64,000 bases of DNA from Alcaligenaceae bacterium (GTDB lineage: Bacteria; Pseudomonadota; Gammaproteobacteria; Burkholderiales; Burkholderiaceae_B): NCBI GenBank assembly GCA_013416405.1, contig JACCET010000004.1, positions 62,001 through 126,000 on the forward strand, written 5' to 3'. Shown here piece by piece: positions 9,160-19,872 of this stretch. The translations under genes and the position numbers were made by a program. Under the pieces are notes generated by a model that ran no database searches, was not told where the DNA came from, and was given only the letters and a program-made list of their open reading frames with translations. The stretch's first letter is position 1, and each line of letters begins with the position of its first letter.

Positions 9160-10032
9160 ATGACTTCTGCGGCACCCGATTTTTCTTCTGAACGTTTCAC
9201 TGGCACTGACCGCTATGTCGCTACCGACGACCTGAAGCTGGCAGTAAACGCAGCCCTGGCACTTGAGCGCCCCTTGTTGATCAAGGGCGAACCCGGCACC
9301 GGCAAAACCATGCTGGCCGAAGAGGTTGCAGCCGCGCTCAACCGTCCACTGCTGCAATGGCATATCAAGTCCACGACCAAGGCGCATCAAGGGCTGTATG
9401 AATATGATGCTGTCTCACGACTGCGCGATTCGCAGTTAGGTGACGAAAAGGTGCGCGACATCGGCAACTACATCGTCAAGGGCGTACTGTGGCAAGCTTT
9501 CCTGGCCGACGAGCCCACCGTCGTACTTATCGATGAAATCGACAAGGCCGACATAGAGTTTCCCAACGACCTGCTGCGTGAACTGGATCGCATGGAGTTC
9601 CATGTCTATGAAACCCACCAGACTATCAAGGCCAAGCACCGGCCGCTGATCATCATTACTTCAAACAACGAAAAAGACCTGCCCGACGCCTTCCTGAGGC
9701 GCTGCTTTTTTCACTACATCAATTTCCCCACCCCCGAAACCATGAAGGAAATCGTAGCGGTTCACTACCCTGACATCCGGGCAGATGTATTGCGAGCTGC
9801 GCTCGATACGTTCTTTGCCTTGCGCGATGCGCCCGGGCTCAAAAAGAAACCCTCTACGTCTGAGTTCCTGGATTGGCTACGCCTGCTGACCAACGAGGCC
9901 GTATCGGCCGACGAAATCAGCAAAACGCATGGAAATCTGCCTCTGATGGCCGGCGCCCTGCTCAAGAACGAACAAGACCTGACGCTGCTGCAGCGCCTGG
10001 CAGCCATGACGCGTGCTGGCCAGCACCGCTAA
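9160..10032 (+). CDS. MoxR-family AAA+ ATPase
   Basis: From the ATG at 9160 the protein is 290 residues. Walker A is GEPGTGKT (43-50), Walker B is VVLIDEIDKAD (121-131), and the sensor-1 region IIITSNNEKDLPDAFLRRC follows. MoxR ATPases act with VWA-domain partners as chaperones that insert cofactors or assemble complexes. A VWA gene lies two genes downstream, which fits this pairing. A GNAT acetyltransferase is inserted between them. The upstream in-frame extension is not family-like. The client protein is unknown. Confidence 0.9.
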   Translation: MTSAAPDFSSERFTGTDRYVATDDLKLAVNAALALERPLLIKGEPGTGKTMLAEEVAAALNRPLLQWHIKSTTKAHQGLYEYDAVSRLRDSQLGDEKVRDIGNYIVKGVLWQAFLADEPTVVLIDEIDKADIEFPNDLLRELDRMEFHVYETHQTIKAKHRPLIIITSNNEKDLPDAFLRRCFFHYINFPTPETMKEIVAVHYPDIRADVLRAALDTFFALRDAPGLKKKPSTSEFLDWLRLLTNEAVSADEISKTHGNLPLMAGALLKNEQDLTLLQRLAAMTRAGQHR

Positions 10033-10045
10033 CCGGAGTTTTTGA

Positions 10046-10666
10046 ATGAATTCAACACAAGGTTTTCGTCAGCAGCCCAGTCCCACCACCCTTGCGGGCT
10101 TTGGGGTACGGCTGCTCCCTTTGCAGAAATCACATACTGAAGCGCTGGAGCAGGCAGCCGCCGATGGAGAACTATGGAAGCTGCGCGTAACATCGGTACC
10201 CGAGCCAGGCACGAGTGCCGCCTATATCGATGCAGCGCTGCAAGGGCAGCAAGACGAACACATGTTGCCTTTCGCGATTTTTGAAGAGGGCACGGGAAAA
10301 CTGGTGGGCACCAGCAGGTATCACGACATCGTGCCATCTGTTGCCCGGCTGGAAATCGGTTATACATGGTACGCAAAGAGCTGGCAGCGCAGCCATGTCA
10401 ATACCGCCTGCAAGCTGCTGCTGTTGCAGCATGCCTTCGATACGCTAGGCGCACAGGTGGTGGGCTGGCGCACCGACAATTACAATATCGCATCGCAGCG
10501 GGCCATAGAGCGCCTGGGCGCCCATAAAGACGGCGTGCTGCGACATCATGCCCTGCGTCGCGACGGCACGGTGCGCGATACCGTCATGTACAGCCTGCTA
10601 GCTGGCGAATGGCCCGAAGTCAGGCAACACCTGGAATATCAACTGCAGAACCGAAATGCTGACTGA
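10046..10666 (+). CDS. GNAT-family N-acetyltransferase (RimJ/RimL-like)
   Basis: This 206-residue protein resembles the RimJ/RimL branch of GNAT enzymes: LVGTSRYHDIV, then LEIGYTWYAKSWQRSHVNTACKLLLLQHAF for the acetyl-CoA-binding segment, and NIASQRAIERLGAHKDGVLRHH near the C-terminus. These enzymes acetylate N-terminal amino groups or small molecules. It starts 13 bp after the MoxR gene and overlaps the VWA gene by 11 bp, so it is translationally embedded in that operon. Its substrate could be a component of the MoxR-VWA system, but nothing in the sequence shows this. Confidence 0.85.
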   Translation: MNSTQGFRQQPSPTTLAGFGVRLLPLQKSHTEALEQAAADGELWKLRVTSVPEPGTSAAYIDAALQGQQDEHMLPFAIFEEGTGKLVGTSRYHDIVPSVARLEIGYTWYAKSWQRSHVNTACKLLLLQHAFDTLGAQVVGWRTDNYNIASQRAIERLGAHKDGVLRHHALRRDGTVRDTVMYSLLAGEWPEVRQHLEYQLQNRNAD

Positions 10667-11828
10667 TTTTTTCTACCATTTGCGGGCTCGCAAGCTGCCT
10701 GTTTCAGTGCAGGAGTATCTGACCCTGCTTAATGTACTGCAGGCACGCATCATGCCGCCTACGGTCGATGATTTCTATCATCTGGCTCGCATGACGCTGG
10801 TCAAGGACGAGACCCTGTTCGACCGCTATGACCAAGCTTTCGGCGAGTTTTATCGCACGATGCAAGCGGCCTTGCCGGATAGCAAGGAAATTCCGCTGGA
10901 CTGGTTGATCAAAGAGTTTCAAAAAAACCTTACTCCGGAAGAGAAAGCGGCCATAGAAAAGCACGGCTGGGACAAGCTGATGGAGTTGTTCAAGGAGCGT
11001 CTGGAAGAGCAGCAGGAGCGTCACGCGGGCGGAAGCAAATGGATAGGAACAGGCGGGTCTTCGCCTTTTGGTCATGGTGGCTACCACCCCGAGGGCATAC
11101 GCCTGGGTGGGCCATCGGCCGGCAACCGCACGGGCGTCAAGGTATGGGAAAAACGCGAGTATAAAGATTACGATGACCAGCAGGAGCTGGGCACACGCAA
11201 CTTCAAGATGGCCTTGCGCCGCTTGCGCCGTTTCGCCAGGGAAGGTGCCGAGATGGAGCTGGATCTGGATCACACCATCAGCAGCACGGCGCGCAATGCC
11301 GGCTTCCTGGATCTGCAAATGGTGCCTGAACGGCATAACACCGTTAAAGTACTGATGCTGCTGGATGTGGGCGGCAGCATGGACGATCACATAGCTCGCG
11401 TTGAAGAACTGTTTTCTGCCGCGCGCAGCGAATTCCGCCACCTGGAGGTGTATTATTTCCACAACTGCCCCTATGAATCGCTTTGGCGCAATAACCACCG
11501 CCGACACGCCGAGCGCTTCGACACTTGGGACGTTCTGCGCAAATACAATGAAGACTGGCGCCTGATCATAGTGGGAGACGCCACCATGAGCCCTTATGAA
11601 ATCCTGCAACCGGGCGGCTCGGTAGAGCATTACAACAAAGAAACTGGCGCCGCCTGGCTGCAGCGCCTGCTGGAAAACTGGCCCAAGGCGGTATGGCTTA
11701 ACCCAGAGCCGCCCGCCTACTGGCAATACCGCCAATCCATCGCCGTTATCCAGAACATCATGCACAATCGCATGTATGGCGTCACGGTCAGCGGCCTGGA
11801 ACAAGCCATGCGGATGCTGTCCAAATGA
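10656..11828 (+). CDS. VWA-domain protein, partner of MoxR ATPase
   Basis: This 390-residue protein has an N-terminal helical region rich in basic and acidic residues, then a glycine-rich linker at about 125-155. The C-terminal VWA domain has a degenerate MIDAS, DVGGSMDDH, in which the usual D-x-S-x-S reads D-x-G-x-S. The later GDATMSPYEI segment is typical of CoxE/YehP-like VWA proteins. It is cytoplasmic, with no signal peptide. It overlaps the upstream GNAT gene by 11 bp. Families of this type work with MoxR ATPases in assembling metalloenzymes or envelope complexes. The stop codon lies inside sequence that could start the M16 peptidase. Confidence 0.87.
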   Translation: MLTDFFYHLRARKLPVSVQEYLTLLNVLQARIMPPTVDDFYHLARMTLVKDETLFDRYDQAFGEFYRTMQAALPDSKEIPLDWLIKEFQKNLTPEEKAAIEKHGWDKLMELFKERLEEQQERHAGGSKWIGTGGSSPFGHGGYHPEGIRLGGPSAGNRTGVKVWEKREYKDYDDQQELGTRNFKMALRRLRRFAREGAEMELDLDHTISSTARNAGFLDLQMVPERHNTVKVLMLLDVGGSMDDHIARVEELFSAARSEFRHLEVYYFHNCPYESLWRNNHRRHAERFDTWDVLRKYNEDWRLIIVGDATMSPYEILQPGGSVEHYNKETGAAWLQRLLENWPKAVWLNPEPPAYWQYRQSIAVIQNIMHNRMYGVTVSGLEQAMRMLSK

Positions 11829-11860
11829 TGTTGCGCCACCTTACTTTTCGGGAAGAATAC

Positions 11861-14626
11861 ATGCCGTCCTGCCTGCGTCTGGTTTACGCTCTGTTGCTAG
11901 CCAGCTTTCTGCTGTTGCCACCCTCCATAGGCTACGCCAAGCAAACAGCGTCCATAGCCCTGCCTGCGGGTATAACGCAGCAAAGCAGTGTGGAAGGCGT
12001 CACCGAATACCTTATGCCCAATGGGCTGCGCATCTTGCTGGCCCCTGACTCCTCCAAGCCCATGACCACGGTCAACATGACTTACCTGGTGGGTTCGCGC
12101 CACGAAAATTACGGCCAGACCGGTATGGCACACCTGCTGGAACACCTATTGTTCCGGGGGACACCCAGCATGCGTAACGCATTGGCGGAATTTTCCAAAC
12201 GGGGCCTGGCAGCCAACGGTTCTACTTCCAGTGACCGAACCAACTACTACGCCAGCTTTGCCGCCGACCCCGAAACGCTGGAATGGTATCTGCGCTGGCA
12301 AGCAGACGCCATGGTCAACTCGCTTATCGCCCAGGAAGACCTGGATGCGGAAATGACCGTGGTGCGCAACGAGATGGAGCGCGGCGAAAACAGTCCGCTC
12401 CAGGTGCTGATGCAACAAATGCAGGCCTCTGCCTTTCGCTGGCACAATTACGGCCATAGCACCATAGGCGCACGCTCCGATGTCGAGAACGTCGATATTG
12501 TGCAGTTGCGCGCCTTCTATCACCAGTACTACCAGCCTGACAATGCGGTCTTGATTGTCTCGGGCCAGTTCGACCCTCAGGCTACGCTGCTGACTATTTC
12601 CGATGCATTTCGCACTATTGAACGCCCCACCCGAACGCTCCCCCACGAATATACCGTAGAGCCGGTGCAAGACGGCGAGCGCCAGGTCATATTGCGCCGA
12701 CAGGGTGGCAGCCCTCTGATTGCCGCTCTATTCCATGCTCCAGCCGCCGGGCATCCCGATTTCACGGCCCTTGAACTGGGCGTGTCGATGCTGGCCGACA
12801 TCCCATCGGGGCGTCTATACAAGTCCTTGGTCGGCCAACAACTCAGCACCAGCGTGCTCGGCTTTGCCGTCGGCTTGAATCAGCCTGGCTATGCATTCTT
12901 TGCCGCACAGCTCGAGGATGGCATGGATCAGAGCCAAGCCCTGCAGGCGATGCAAGAGACGCTGGCCACCACCAGCCAGCAGCCTTTCACAGAAGAGGAG
13001 CTTGGGCGTATACGCAATCAGTGGCTGACCGACTGGTCGGAAATCTACGCCGACTCCGCAGACCTGGCCGCAGCGCTGTCCGGCACCGCTGCCGATGGCG
13101 ACTGGCGTCTATTCTTCCTGCAACGCGATCAGGTCGAGCATATCAAGCTTGAAGAGGTACAACGCGTCACTAGCGCCTATCTGGTTCCCGACAACCGTAC
13201 CAGCGGCCTGTACATTCCTACGGAACAGCCGCTACGCGCCCCACAAGACGGCACCAGCCAGCTCGACACACTGCTGCAAGACTATCAGGGCAAGGAATCC
13301 AGGCAGGCTGTCGACGCTTTCGATCCCACGCCGGCGCACATCAACGAAGCAACACAACGCAGCTCGCTTACACTACCCAATGGCGAGGTCAAGCTTGCCT
13401 TGCTGCCCAAGCCCACGCGCGGAGACCGGGTAGAAGCCAAACTGCTGATTCAGTTTGGCGATGTCGAGAGCCTGAAAGGCCAACGCAGCGTCTCGGGCGC
13501 CGCGGCAGATTTGCTTGAGTACGGCACCACTAAAATGAGCCGTCAGCAAATTCAGGACCAATACAACAAGCTGCAAGCCAATGTTGGCATAGGCGGTGGC
13601 GCCGGTGTGGTGGTGGCCAGCTTATCCACCACCCAAGACAACCTGCCTGCCCTGGTCGAGCTAGTGCTGCATGTTATCCGTGAAGCCAATTTCCCCGAAG
13701 CGGAATTAAGCAAATACCAGGCTCGGGCCGGCACATCCATCAAAAACGCCATGTCCGAGCCCAGCGCCCTGGCATCACGCGCACTGGCGCGCCATGACAA
13801 TCCCTGGCCACAGGACGACATACGCTACACACCCAGCTTCGAAGAAGATCAAAATGAAATTGCCGCCCTGACGCGTGAGCAATTGGTGGATTTTCATGAC
13901 CAATACTATGGTGCGGGCACCATAGCTTTTTCGGCAGTGGGTGCCTTCGACACCGAGGCCGTCAAAATGGCCCTGACCAACGGCCTGCAAGGCTGGCAGG
14001 AAGCGCCTGCGTATCAGCGTGTACCCGACCCCTACCAACCGGTGCCCGCCGAAACCTTCCGCATCAACGCGCCTGGCAAGGCCAACGCCTTCTACCTGTC
14101 GACTGCGTCCATATCCGCGCAAGACACCGACCCTGACTATGCGGCGCTGTACATGGCGAACCGTTTGCTGGGAGGAACTGAAACTTCGCGTCTCTGGGAA
14201 CGCATACGCGTCAAGGACGGTCTGTCGTACGATGTGCGCAGCAGCCTGGATGTCTCGTCCTACGAACCATCCGGCGAATGGGACATCTACGCCATACATG
14301 CACCCGAGAACACAGAAAAGCTGCTTGCCGCCGTCAACGAAGAGCTGCAGCGCGCACTGCACGAGGGCTTTACCGAAGAGGAAGTGCGCGAAGGCGTGCA
14401 AGCCCTGCTGAATTTCCGCAAGCTGGCTCGCACACGCGACAGCGTGCTGGCCTCGACCTGGATCAATTACATCAAGCTTGATCGTGATTTCAGTTGGTCG
14501 GCCGACATCGACCAGGCCTTATCGGCCCTGACCGCCGACAAGGTGAACGCGGCACTACGCAAGTCGCTGGATTCTGCCAGCTTCAGTACGGCGATTGCAG
14601 CGGATCAGGGCAGACAGGGTCATTAA
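11861..14626 (+). CDS. Periplasmic M16-family zinc metallopeptidase (pitrilysin-like, two-half)
   Basis: From the ATG at 11861, which has GGAAG six bases upstream, this is a 921-residue protein with a signal peptide (about 1-27). The inverted zinc motif HLLEH lies at 91-95, and the downstream glutamate is in the VRNEMERGENSP segment. A second homologous half (about 480-921) lacks HxxEH and probably forms the closing half-clam. An alternative in-frame ATG at 11825 overlaps the VWA stop. M16 enzymes degrade peptides in a closed chamber. Its place at the end of the MoxR-GNAT-VWA operon may reflect envelope protein maturation or quality control (inference). Confidence 0.88.
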   Translation: MPSCLRLVYALLLASFLLLPPSIGYAKQTASIALPAGITQQSSVEGVTEYLMPNGLRILLAPDSSKPMTTVNMTYLVGSRHENYGQTGMAHLLEHLLFRGTPSMRNALAEFSKRGLAANGSTSSDRTNYYASFAADPETLEWYLRWQADAMVNSLIAQEDLDAEMTVVRNEMERGENSPLQVLMQQMQASAFRWHNYGHSTIGARSDVENVDIVQLRAFYHQYYQPDNAVLIVSGQFDPQATLLTISDAFRTIERPTRTLPHEYTVEPVQDGERQVILRRQGGSPLIAALFHAPAAGHPDFTALELGVSMLADIPSGRLYKSLVGQQLSTSVLGFAVGLNQPGYAFFAAQLEDGMDQSQALQAMQETLATTSQQPFTEEELGRIRNQWLTDWSEIYADSADLAAALSGTAADGDWRLFFLQRDQVEHIKLEEVQRVTSAYLVPDNRTSGLYIPTEQPLRAPQDGTSQLDTLLQDYQGKESRQAVDAFDPTPAHINEATQRSSLTLPNGEVKLALLPKPTRGDRVEAKLLIQFGDVESLKGQRSVSGAAADLLEYGTTKMSRQQIQDQYNKLQANVGIGGGAGVVVASLSTTQDNLPALVELVLHVIREANFPEAELSKYQARAGTSIKNAMSEPSALASRALARHDNPWPQDDIRYTPSFEEDQNEIAALTREQLVDFHDQYYGAGTIAFSAVGAFDTEAVKMALTNGLQGWQEAPAYQRVPDPYQPVPAETFRINAPGKANAFYLSTASISAQDTDPDYAALYMANRLLGGTETSRLWERIRVKDGLSYDVRSSLDVSSYEPSGEWDIYAIHAPENTEKLLAAVNEELQRALHEGFTEEEVREGVQALLNFRKLARTRDSVLASTWINYIKLDRDFSWSADIDQALSALTADKVNAALRKSLDSASFSTAIAADQGRQGH

Positions 14627-14633
14627 GGCAAAA

Positions 14634-14666
14634 CTAAGCGCGGGCAAAACCGCTGCCCGCGCTTAG
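14634..14666. terminator. Bidirectional terminator between M16 peptidase and dnaJ
   Basis: A perfect 13-bp stem (CTAAGCGCGGGCA, 14634-14646, with its complement at 14654-14666) closes a 7-base loop. On the minus strand a run of four T follows. It separates the convergent peptidase and dnaJ genes. Confidence 0.8.
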
Positions 14667-14689
14667 TGTCCTGTTTGCAGAACGCGTTC

Positions 14690-15817
14690 TTACGAAAAGA
14701 AATTCTTGACGCGATCAGTCCAGGACTCGCTCTTGGGTGAATGCTTTTCACCGCCATCGGCCAGCGAAGACTCGAACTCACGCAGAATCTTCTTCTGATC
14801 GTCGCTCAGACGTACCGGCGTCTCGACCACAACGTGACAATACAGGTCGCCGGGATAGCTGGCACGCAAGCCGCGTATTCCCTTGCCACGCAAACGGAAG
14901 GTTTTCCCGGTTTGGGTGCCTTCGGGTATGGTGATTTCACCCTTGCCTGTCAGCGTGGGCACCTGAAGCTCGCCCCCCAATGCCGCCGTGGTAAACGGTA
15001 TGGTCAGTTCGCAGTGCAGGTCTTCGCCGTCGCGCTGGAAAATACCGTGTGGCTGCAGATGGATCTCTACGTACAGATCGCCCGCAGGGCCGCCATTGAC
15101 GCCTGGTTCGCCATTACCTGAAGAGCGTATGCGCATGCCATCGTCAATACCGGCAGGTATCTTGACCTGCAAGGTCTTGTTTCTGCGCGTACGTCCGACG
15201 CCGTCGCAACTCTTGCAGGGGTCGGTAATTTCTTTGCCCGTACCATGACATGTCGGGCAGGTTTGCTGCACGCTGAAGAAACCTTGCTGCATGCGTACAG
15301 TGCCGACACCGTCACAAGTGTGGCAGGTCTTGGGTTCGGTACCCGGTTTTGCACCCGATCCGTGGCAGGTATCGCATGTTTCCCAACTGGGCACCCGGAT
15401 TTCCGTGTCGAAGCCATTGGCGGCCTGTTCAAGGCTGATGTCCAGTGTATATTTCAGATCGGAGCCACGGTAGACTTGCGGGCCACCGCGCCTGCCGCCA
15501 CCGGCGCCGCCGAATATCTCACCAAAGATATCACCAAACGCATCGGCAAAACCGGCACCGCCGGCGCCACCGCCGCCCATGCCGGCATTAGGATCCACGC
15601 CCGCATGGCCGAACCGGTCATACGCGCCGCGCTTTTGCTCATCGGACAGCATCTCGTAGGCCTCTTTGACCTCTTTGAACTTTTCCTCGGCTTCCTTGCT
15701 GTCTGGATTTCGGTCTGGGTGATACTTCATGGCCAGCTTGCGATAAGCTTTCTTTAGCTCATCGTCCGAAGCATTTTTTGCCACACCCAGAATTTCGTAA
15801 TAGTCGCGTTTTGCCAT
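14690..15817 (-). CDS. dnaJ: Chaperone DnaJ (Hsp40)
   Basis: This 375-residue co-chaperone stimulates DnaK ATP hydrolysis and delivers unfolded clients. The J domain (about 1-70) has the HPD tripeptide at 33-35. A Gly/Phe-rich linker (about 75-120) follows, then a zinc-binding region with four CxxCxGxG repeats ([32 protein letters not shown]), then the two beta-sandwich client domains. It lies 102 bp downstream of dnaK on the same strand, with a stem-loop in the gap. Confidence 0.98.
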   Translation of the reverse strand: MAKRDYYEILGVAKNASDDELKKAYRKLAMKYHPDRNPDSKEAEEKFKEVKEAYEMLSDEQKRGAYDRFGHAGVDPNAGMGGGGAGGAGFADAFGDIFGEIFGGAGGGRRGGPQVYRGSDLKYTLDISLEQAANGFDTEIRVPSWETCDTCHGSGAKPGTEPKTCHTCDGVGTVRMQQGFFSVQQTCPTCHGTGKEITDPCKSCDGVGRTRRNKTLQVKIPAGIDDGMRIRSSGNGEPGVNGGPAGDLYVEIHLQPHGIFQRDGEDLHCELTIPFTTAALGGELQVPTLTGKGEITIPEGTQTGKTFRLRGKGIRGLRASYPGDLYCHVVVETPVRLSDDQKKILREFESSLADGGEKHSPKSESWTDRVKNFFS

Positions 15818-15866
15818 ATGAATTGCTTGCGTCTGTGACGTCTGCTCTTTTGCTATGAATAAGAAG

Positions 15867-15899
15867 GCCCGATTTCTGGTAAAACACCAGAAACCGGGC
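15867..15899 (-). terminator. Stem-loop between dnaK and dnaJ
   Basis: GCCCGATTTCTGGT (15867-15880) pairs with ACCAGAAACCGGGC (15886-15899), a 14-bp arm with one mismatch around a 5-base loop. On the minus strand a weak T-rich tail (CTTCTTATT) follows. It may terminate part of the dnaK transcript or stabilise its 3' end, giving more DnaK than DnaJ. Confidence 0.65.
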
Positions 15900-15919
15900 T
15901 CATGCGCACTTGGCGGCGA

Positions 15920-17833
<1,914 letters not shown>

Positions 17834-17888
17834 AATCTTATAACCCTGCTAAAAATTTTGAATTTGTGAAAACTGCTTGTTGGATCTT

Positions 17889-17917
17889 AAGTGGGGATTG
17901 CAACGGCGTTTTCAAGT
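17889..17917 (-). promoter_or_regulatory. Sigma-32-like heat-shock promoter of dnaK
   Basis: On the minus strand ACTTGAAAA is followed, after 12-13 bases, by CCCCACTT. This fits the sigma-32 pattern CTTGAAA-N(11-16)-CCCCAT-T with one weak position. It sits about 55-85 bp upstream of the dnaK start. Confidence 0.7.
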
Positions 17918-18006
17918 CTGGCGCTGGAAATTTTGTCTTTTCCACGTATAAAAGTGCCATTTGCCGAGAAAAACAACGCGAAATCACCCAAACCGCATGT
18001 AAATGC

Positions 18007-18615
18007 TTATGCGGCCGGCTGGCCCGAAGACACCATGACCAGCGCAGGGCGCAATACCCGCTCTGAAATGGTGTAGCCCTTTTGCAGCAACTGGACGACT
18101 GCCCCTTCCGGGAAATCGGACGGCACAGCCGAAATGGCCTGATGCAGATGTGGATCGAATTTATCGCCCGGCACAGGAGCAACGTCTTTCAGCACATTGC
18201 GCTCGAAGGCGGTATTGAGCTGTCGCAAGGTGACCTCTACGCCTTCTTTCCAGGCGTCTGCCGTTTGTTCGGTCAGGGCTAGTGCAGCCTCAAGGCTGTC
18301 TTTGACGGGAATCAGGCTCTCGGCAAAGGACTCCGTGCCAAATTTGCGGGCCTTGGCCACATCATCCTGTGCGCGGCGGCGGATATTTTCGGCTTCAGCC
18401 TTGGCGCGCAGCAGTTCATCATGATACTGAGCCACTTTTTCCTGGGTTTCGGACAGCAGCGTGGCCCATTCCAAGTCTGTGCGGGCTTCGGCCTCGGGAA
18501 AGGGCTGAGCTGCATCGTCGGATGCAGACTGCTCTTGATTGATCTCCATCTGCTCAGAGGTATCGACCGCTGGATCCTGCTGTTTGGGATCCTGAGGTTC
18601 TTGGGGTGCCGGCAT
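18007..18615 (-). CDS. grpE: Nucleotide exchange factor GrpE
   Basis: From the ATG at 18615, which has GGAG upstream, the protein is 202 residues. An acidic, low-complexity N-terminus precedes a long coiled coil (about 60-115), then the beta domain ending [41 protein letters not shown]. GrpE releases ADP from DnaK and acts as a homodimer. An in-frame ATG at 18630 has no better ribosome site. The gene lies upstream of dnaK with about 170 bp between them, and each has its own sigma-32-like promoter. Confidence 0.96.
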   Translation of the reverse strand: MPAPQEPQDPKQQDPAVDTSEQMEINQEQSASDDAAQPFPEAEARTDLEWATLLSETQEKVAQYHDELLRAKAEAENIRRRAQDDVAKARKFGTESFAESLIPVKDSLEAALALTEQTADAWKEGVEVTLRQLNTAFERNVLKDVAPVPGDKFDPHLHQAISAVPSDFPEGAVVQLLQKGYTISERVLRPALVMVSSGQPAA

Positions 18616-18660
18616 AAAAAATCTCCACATCTGAAATCTTGATTAAATTGTTTAACCTCA

Positions 18661-18692
18661 TGAAAATGGGGGCGATCGCCCCCATTTTCAAG
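18661..18692 (-). promoter_or_regulatory. Sigma-32-like promoter of grpE inside a perfect 30-bp palindrome
   Basis: On the minus strand CTTGAAA (18686-18692) and CCCCATTTT (18663-18671) are separated by 14 bases, an excellent sigma-32 promoter. The same bases form a perfect inverted repeat (18661-18690) centred on GGCGATCGCC. The palindrome could bind a dimeric regulator or form a hairpin at the end of the hemH transcript. It starts about 45 bp upstream of grpE. Confidence 0.7.
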
Positions 18693-18741
18693 TCCTGTGC
18701 AGCAGGTTCTTTGCACAGCAAAATATATGTCCGGACCGAGT

Positions 18742-19803
18742 TTACACCCAACCCCCCAGGGATTTTCTAATCAGCGCGGCAAAGCCGGCTGTCCAGGCGG
18801 GGTCATCGTTCAGACAGGGAAGGTAGCGGAACTGCTGCCCACCCTCGGCAAGAAAGGCGTCGCGGCATTGCATCTGGATCTCTTCCAAGGTTTCCAGGCA
18901 ATCGGCCAGAAAACCCGGGCACATGACGTCGACATGGGTGACACCCTGGCGCGCCCACTGTCTTAGCGTCGGTTCGGTATAGGGCTCCAGCCATCTTTGT
19001 GCGCCAAAGCGGCTTTGAAACGCAACGTGAACCAGGTTTCCGTCATTTCCCAGCGCCTGCCTGAGCAGCAGGGCGGTCTCCATGCAATCGCGATGGTATG
19101 GATCGCCCTGCTCCACCGTGGTGCGCGGCAAGCCGTGGAAACTGAGCAACAGCCGTTGCGGCTTGCCGTTATGATCCCAATGACTGCGCACTTGCCGGGC
19201 CAGAGCCTGAATATAAGCCGGGTCGTCGTGAAAGCGCTTGATGAAACGCAGTTCGGGCTGATCGCGCAACTTGGCGGCATGGGCCGCCACGCGGTCCACC
19301 GCCGTAGCCGTGGTGCTGGCGGCATACTGCGGATACATGGGAACCGTCAGGATACGCTGACAGCCTGCCGCCCTCAATTCATCCATTGCCGCGGCAATGG
19401 ATGGATTGCCATAGCGCATACCCAGTGCCACCCGCACGTTCAGCCCCTGTGTCTGAAGATGGCTCTGTACACCCTGCGCCTGCAGCTGGCTCCAGACCAG
19501 CAAGGGTGAGCCCTGTTCCAGCCAGATTTCACGATAGCGCGGTGCAAGCGCGGTCGGGCGCCGCGTCAGGATGAAAACGCGCAGAATGATTTGCCAGAGC
19601 CACTGCGGGATTTCAATGACGCGCGGATCGGACAGGAATTCGCCCAGATACCGGCGTATGGATTTTGCCGTCGGTTCATCAGGGGTACCCAGATTGACCA
19701 GCAATATGCCCACAGGGCCGGGATCGCGCGGCGGCGGCTCGGTGCTGAACGCAAGTGGATCCGTCTGTTCGGGCAAATAAGAAGAAGCAAACAACTTGGA
19801 CAT
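18742..19803 (-). CDS. hemH: Ferrochelatase
   Basis: This 353-residue protein inserts ferrous iron into protoporphyrin IX, the last step of haem synthesis. It begins with VGILLVNLGTPDEPT and contains VPMYPQYAASTTA, the catalytic-histidine region LLLSFHGLPRTTVEQGDPY and CPGFLADCLETLEEI. These are the standard ferrochelatase signatures. The N-terminus is slightly extended relative to short homologues. It lies between hrcA and grpE on the same strand, 69 bp after hrcA, as in other Burkholderiales. Confidence 0.96.
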   Translation of the reverse strand: MSKLFASSYLPEQTDPLAFSTEPPPRDPGPVGILLVNLGTPDEPTAKSIRRYLGEFLSDPRVIEIPQWLWQIILRVFILTRRPTALAPRYREIWLEQGSPLLVWSQLQAQGVQSHLQTQGLNVRVALGMRYGNPSIAAAMDELRAAGCQRILTVPMYPQYAASTTATAVDRVAAHAAKLRDQPELRFIKRFHDDPAYIQALARQVRSHWDHNGKPQRLLLSFHGLPRTTVEQGDPYHRDCMETALLLRQALGNDGNLVHVAFQSRFGAQRWLEPYTEPTLRQWARQGVTHVDVMCPGFLADCLETLEEIQMQCRDAFLAEGGQQFRYLPCLNDDPAWTAGFAALIRKSLGGWV

Positions 19804-19872
19804 GAATGACAGGGGCCAATGGTTGGAATTTGCCTGCGGGCCACAGCGGCCACGCAGAGTGAATGACCGGCC

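Noticed and set aside
10704-11804. 366-residue open frame antisense to the VWA gene
   Set aside because: It lacks any domain and the opposite strand encodes a clear VWA protein in an operon.
18661-18690. Palindrome read as a plain hemH terminator
   Set aside because: It has no T-run on the minus strand, and the bases form a strong sigma-32 promoter for grpE, which is the better explanation.
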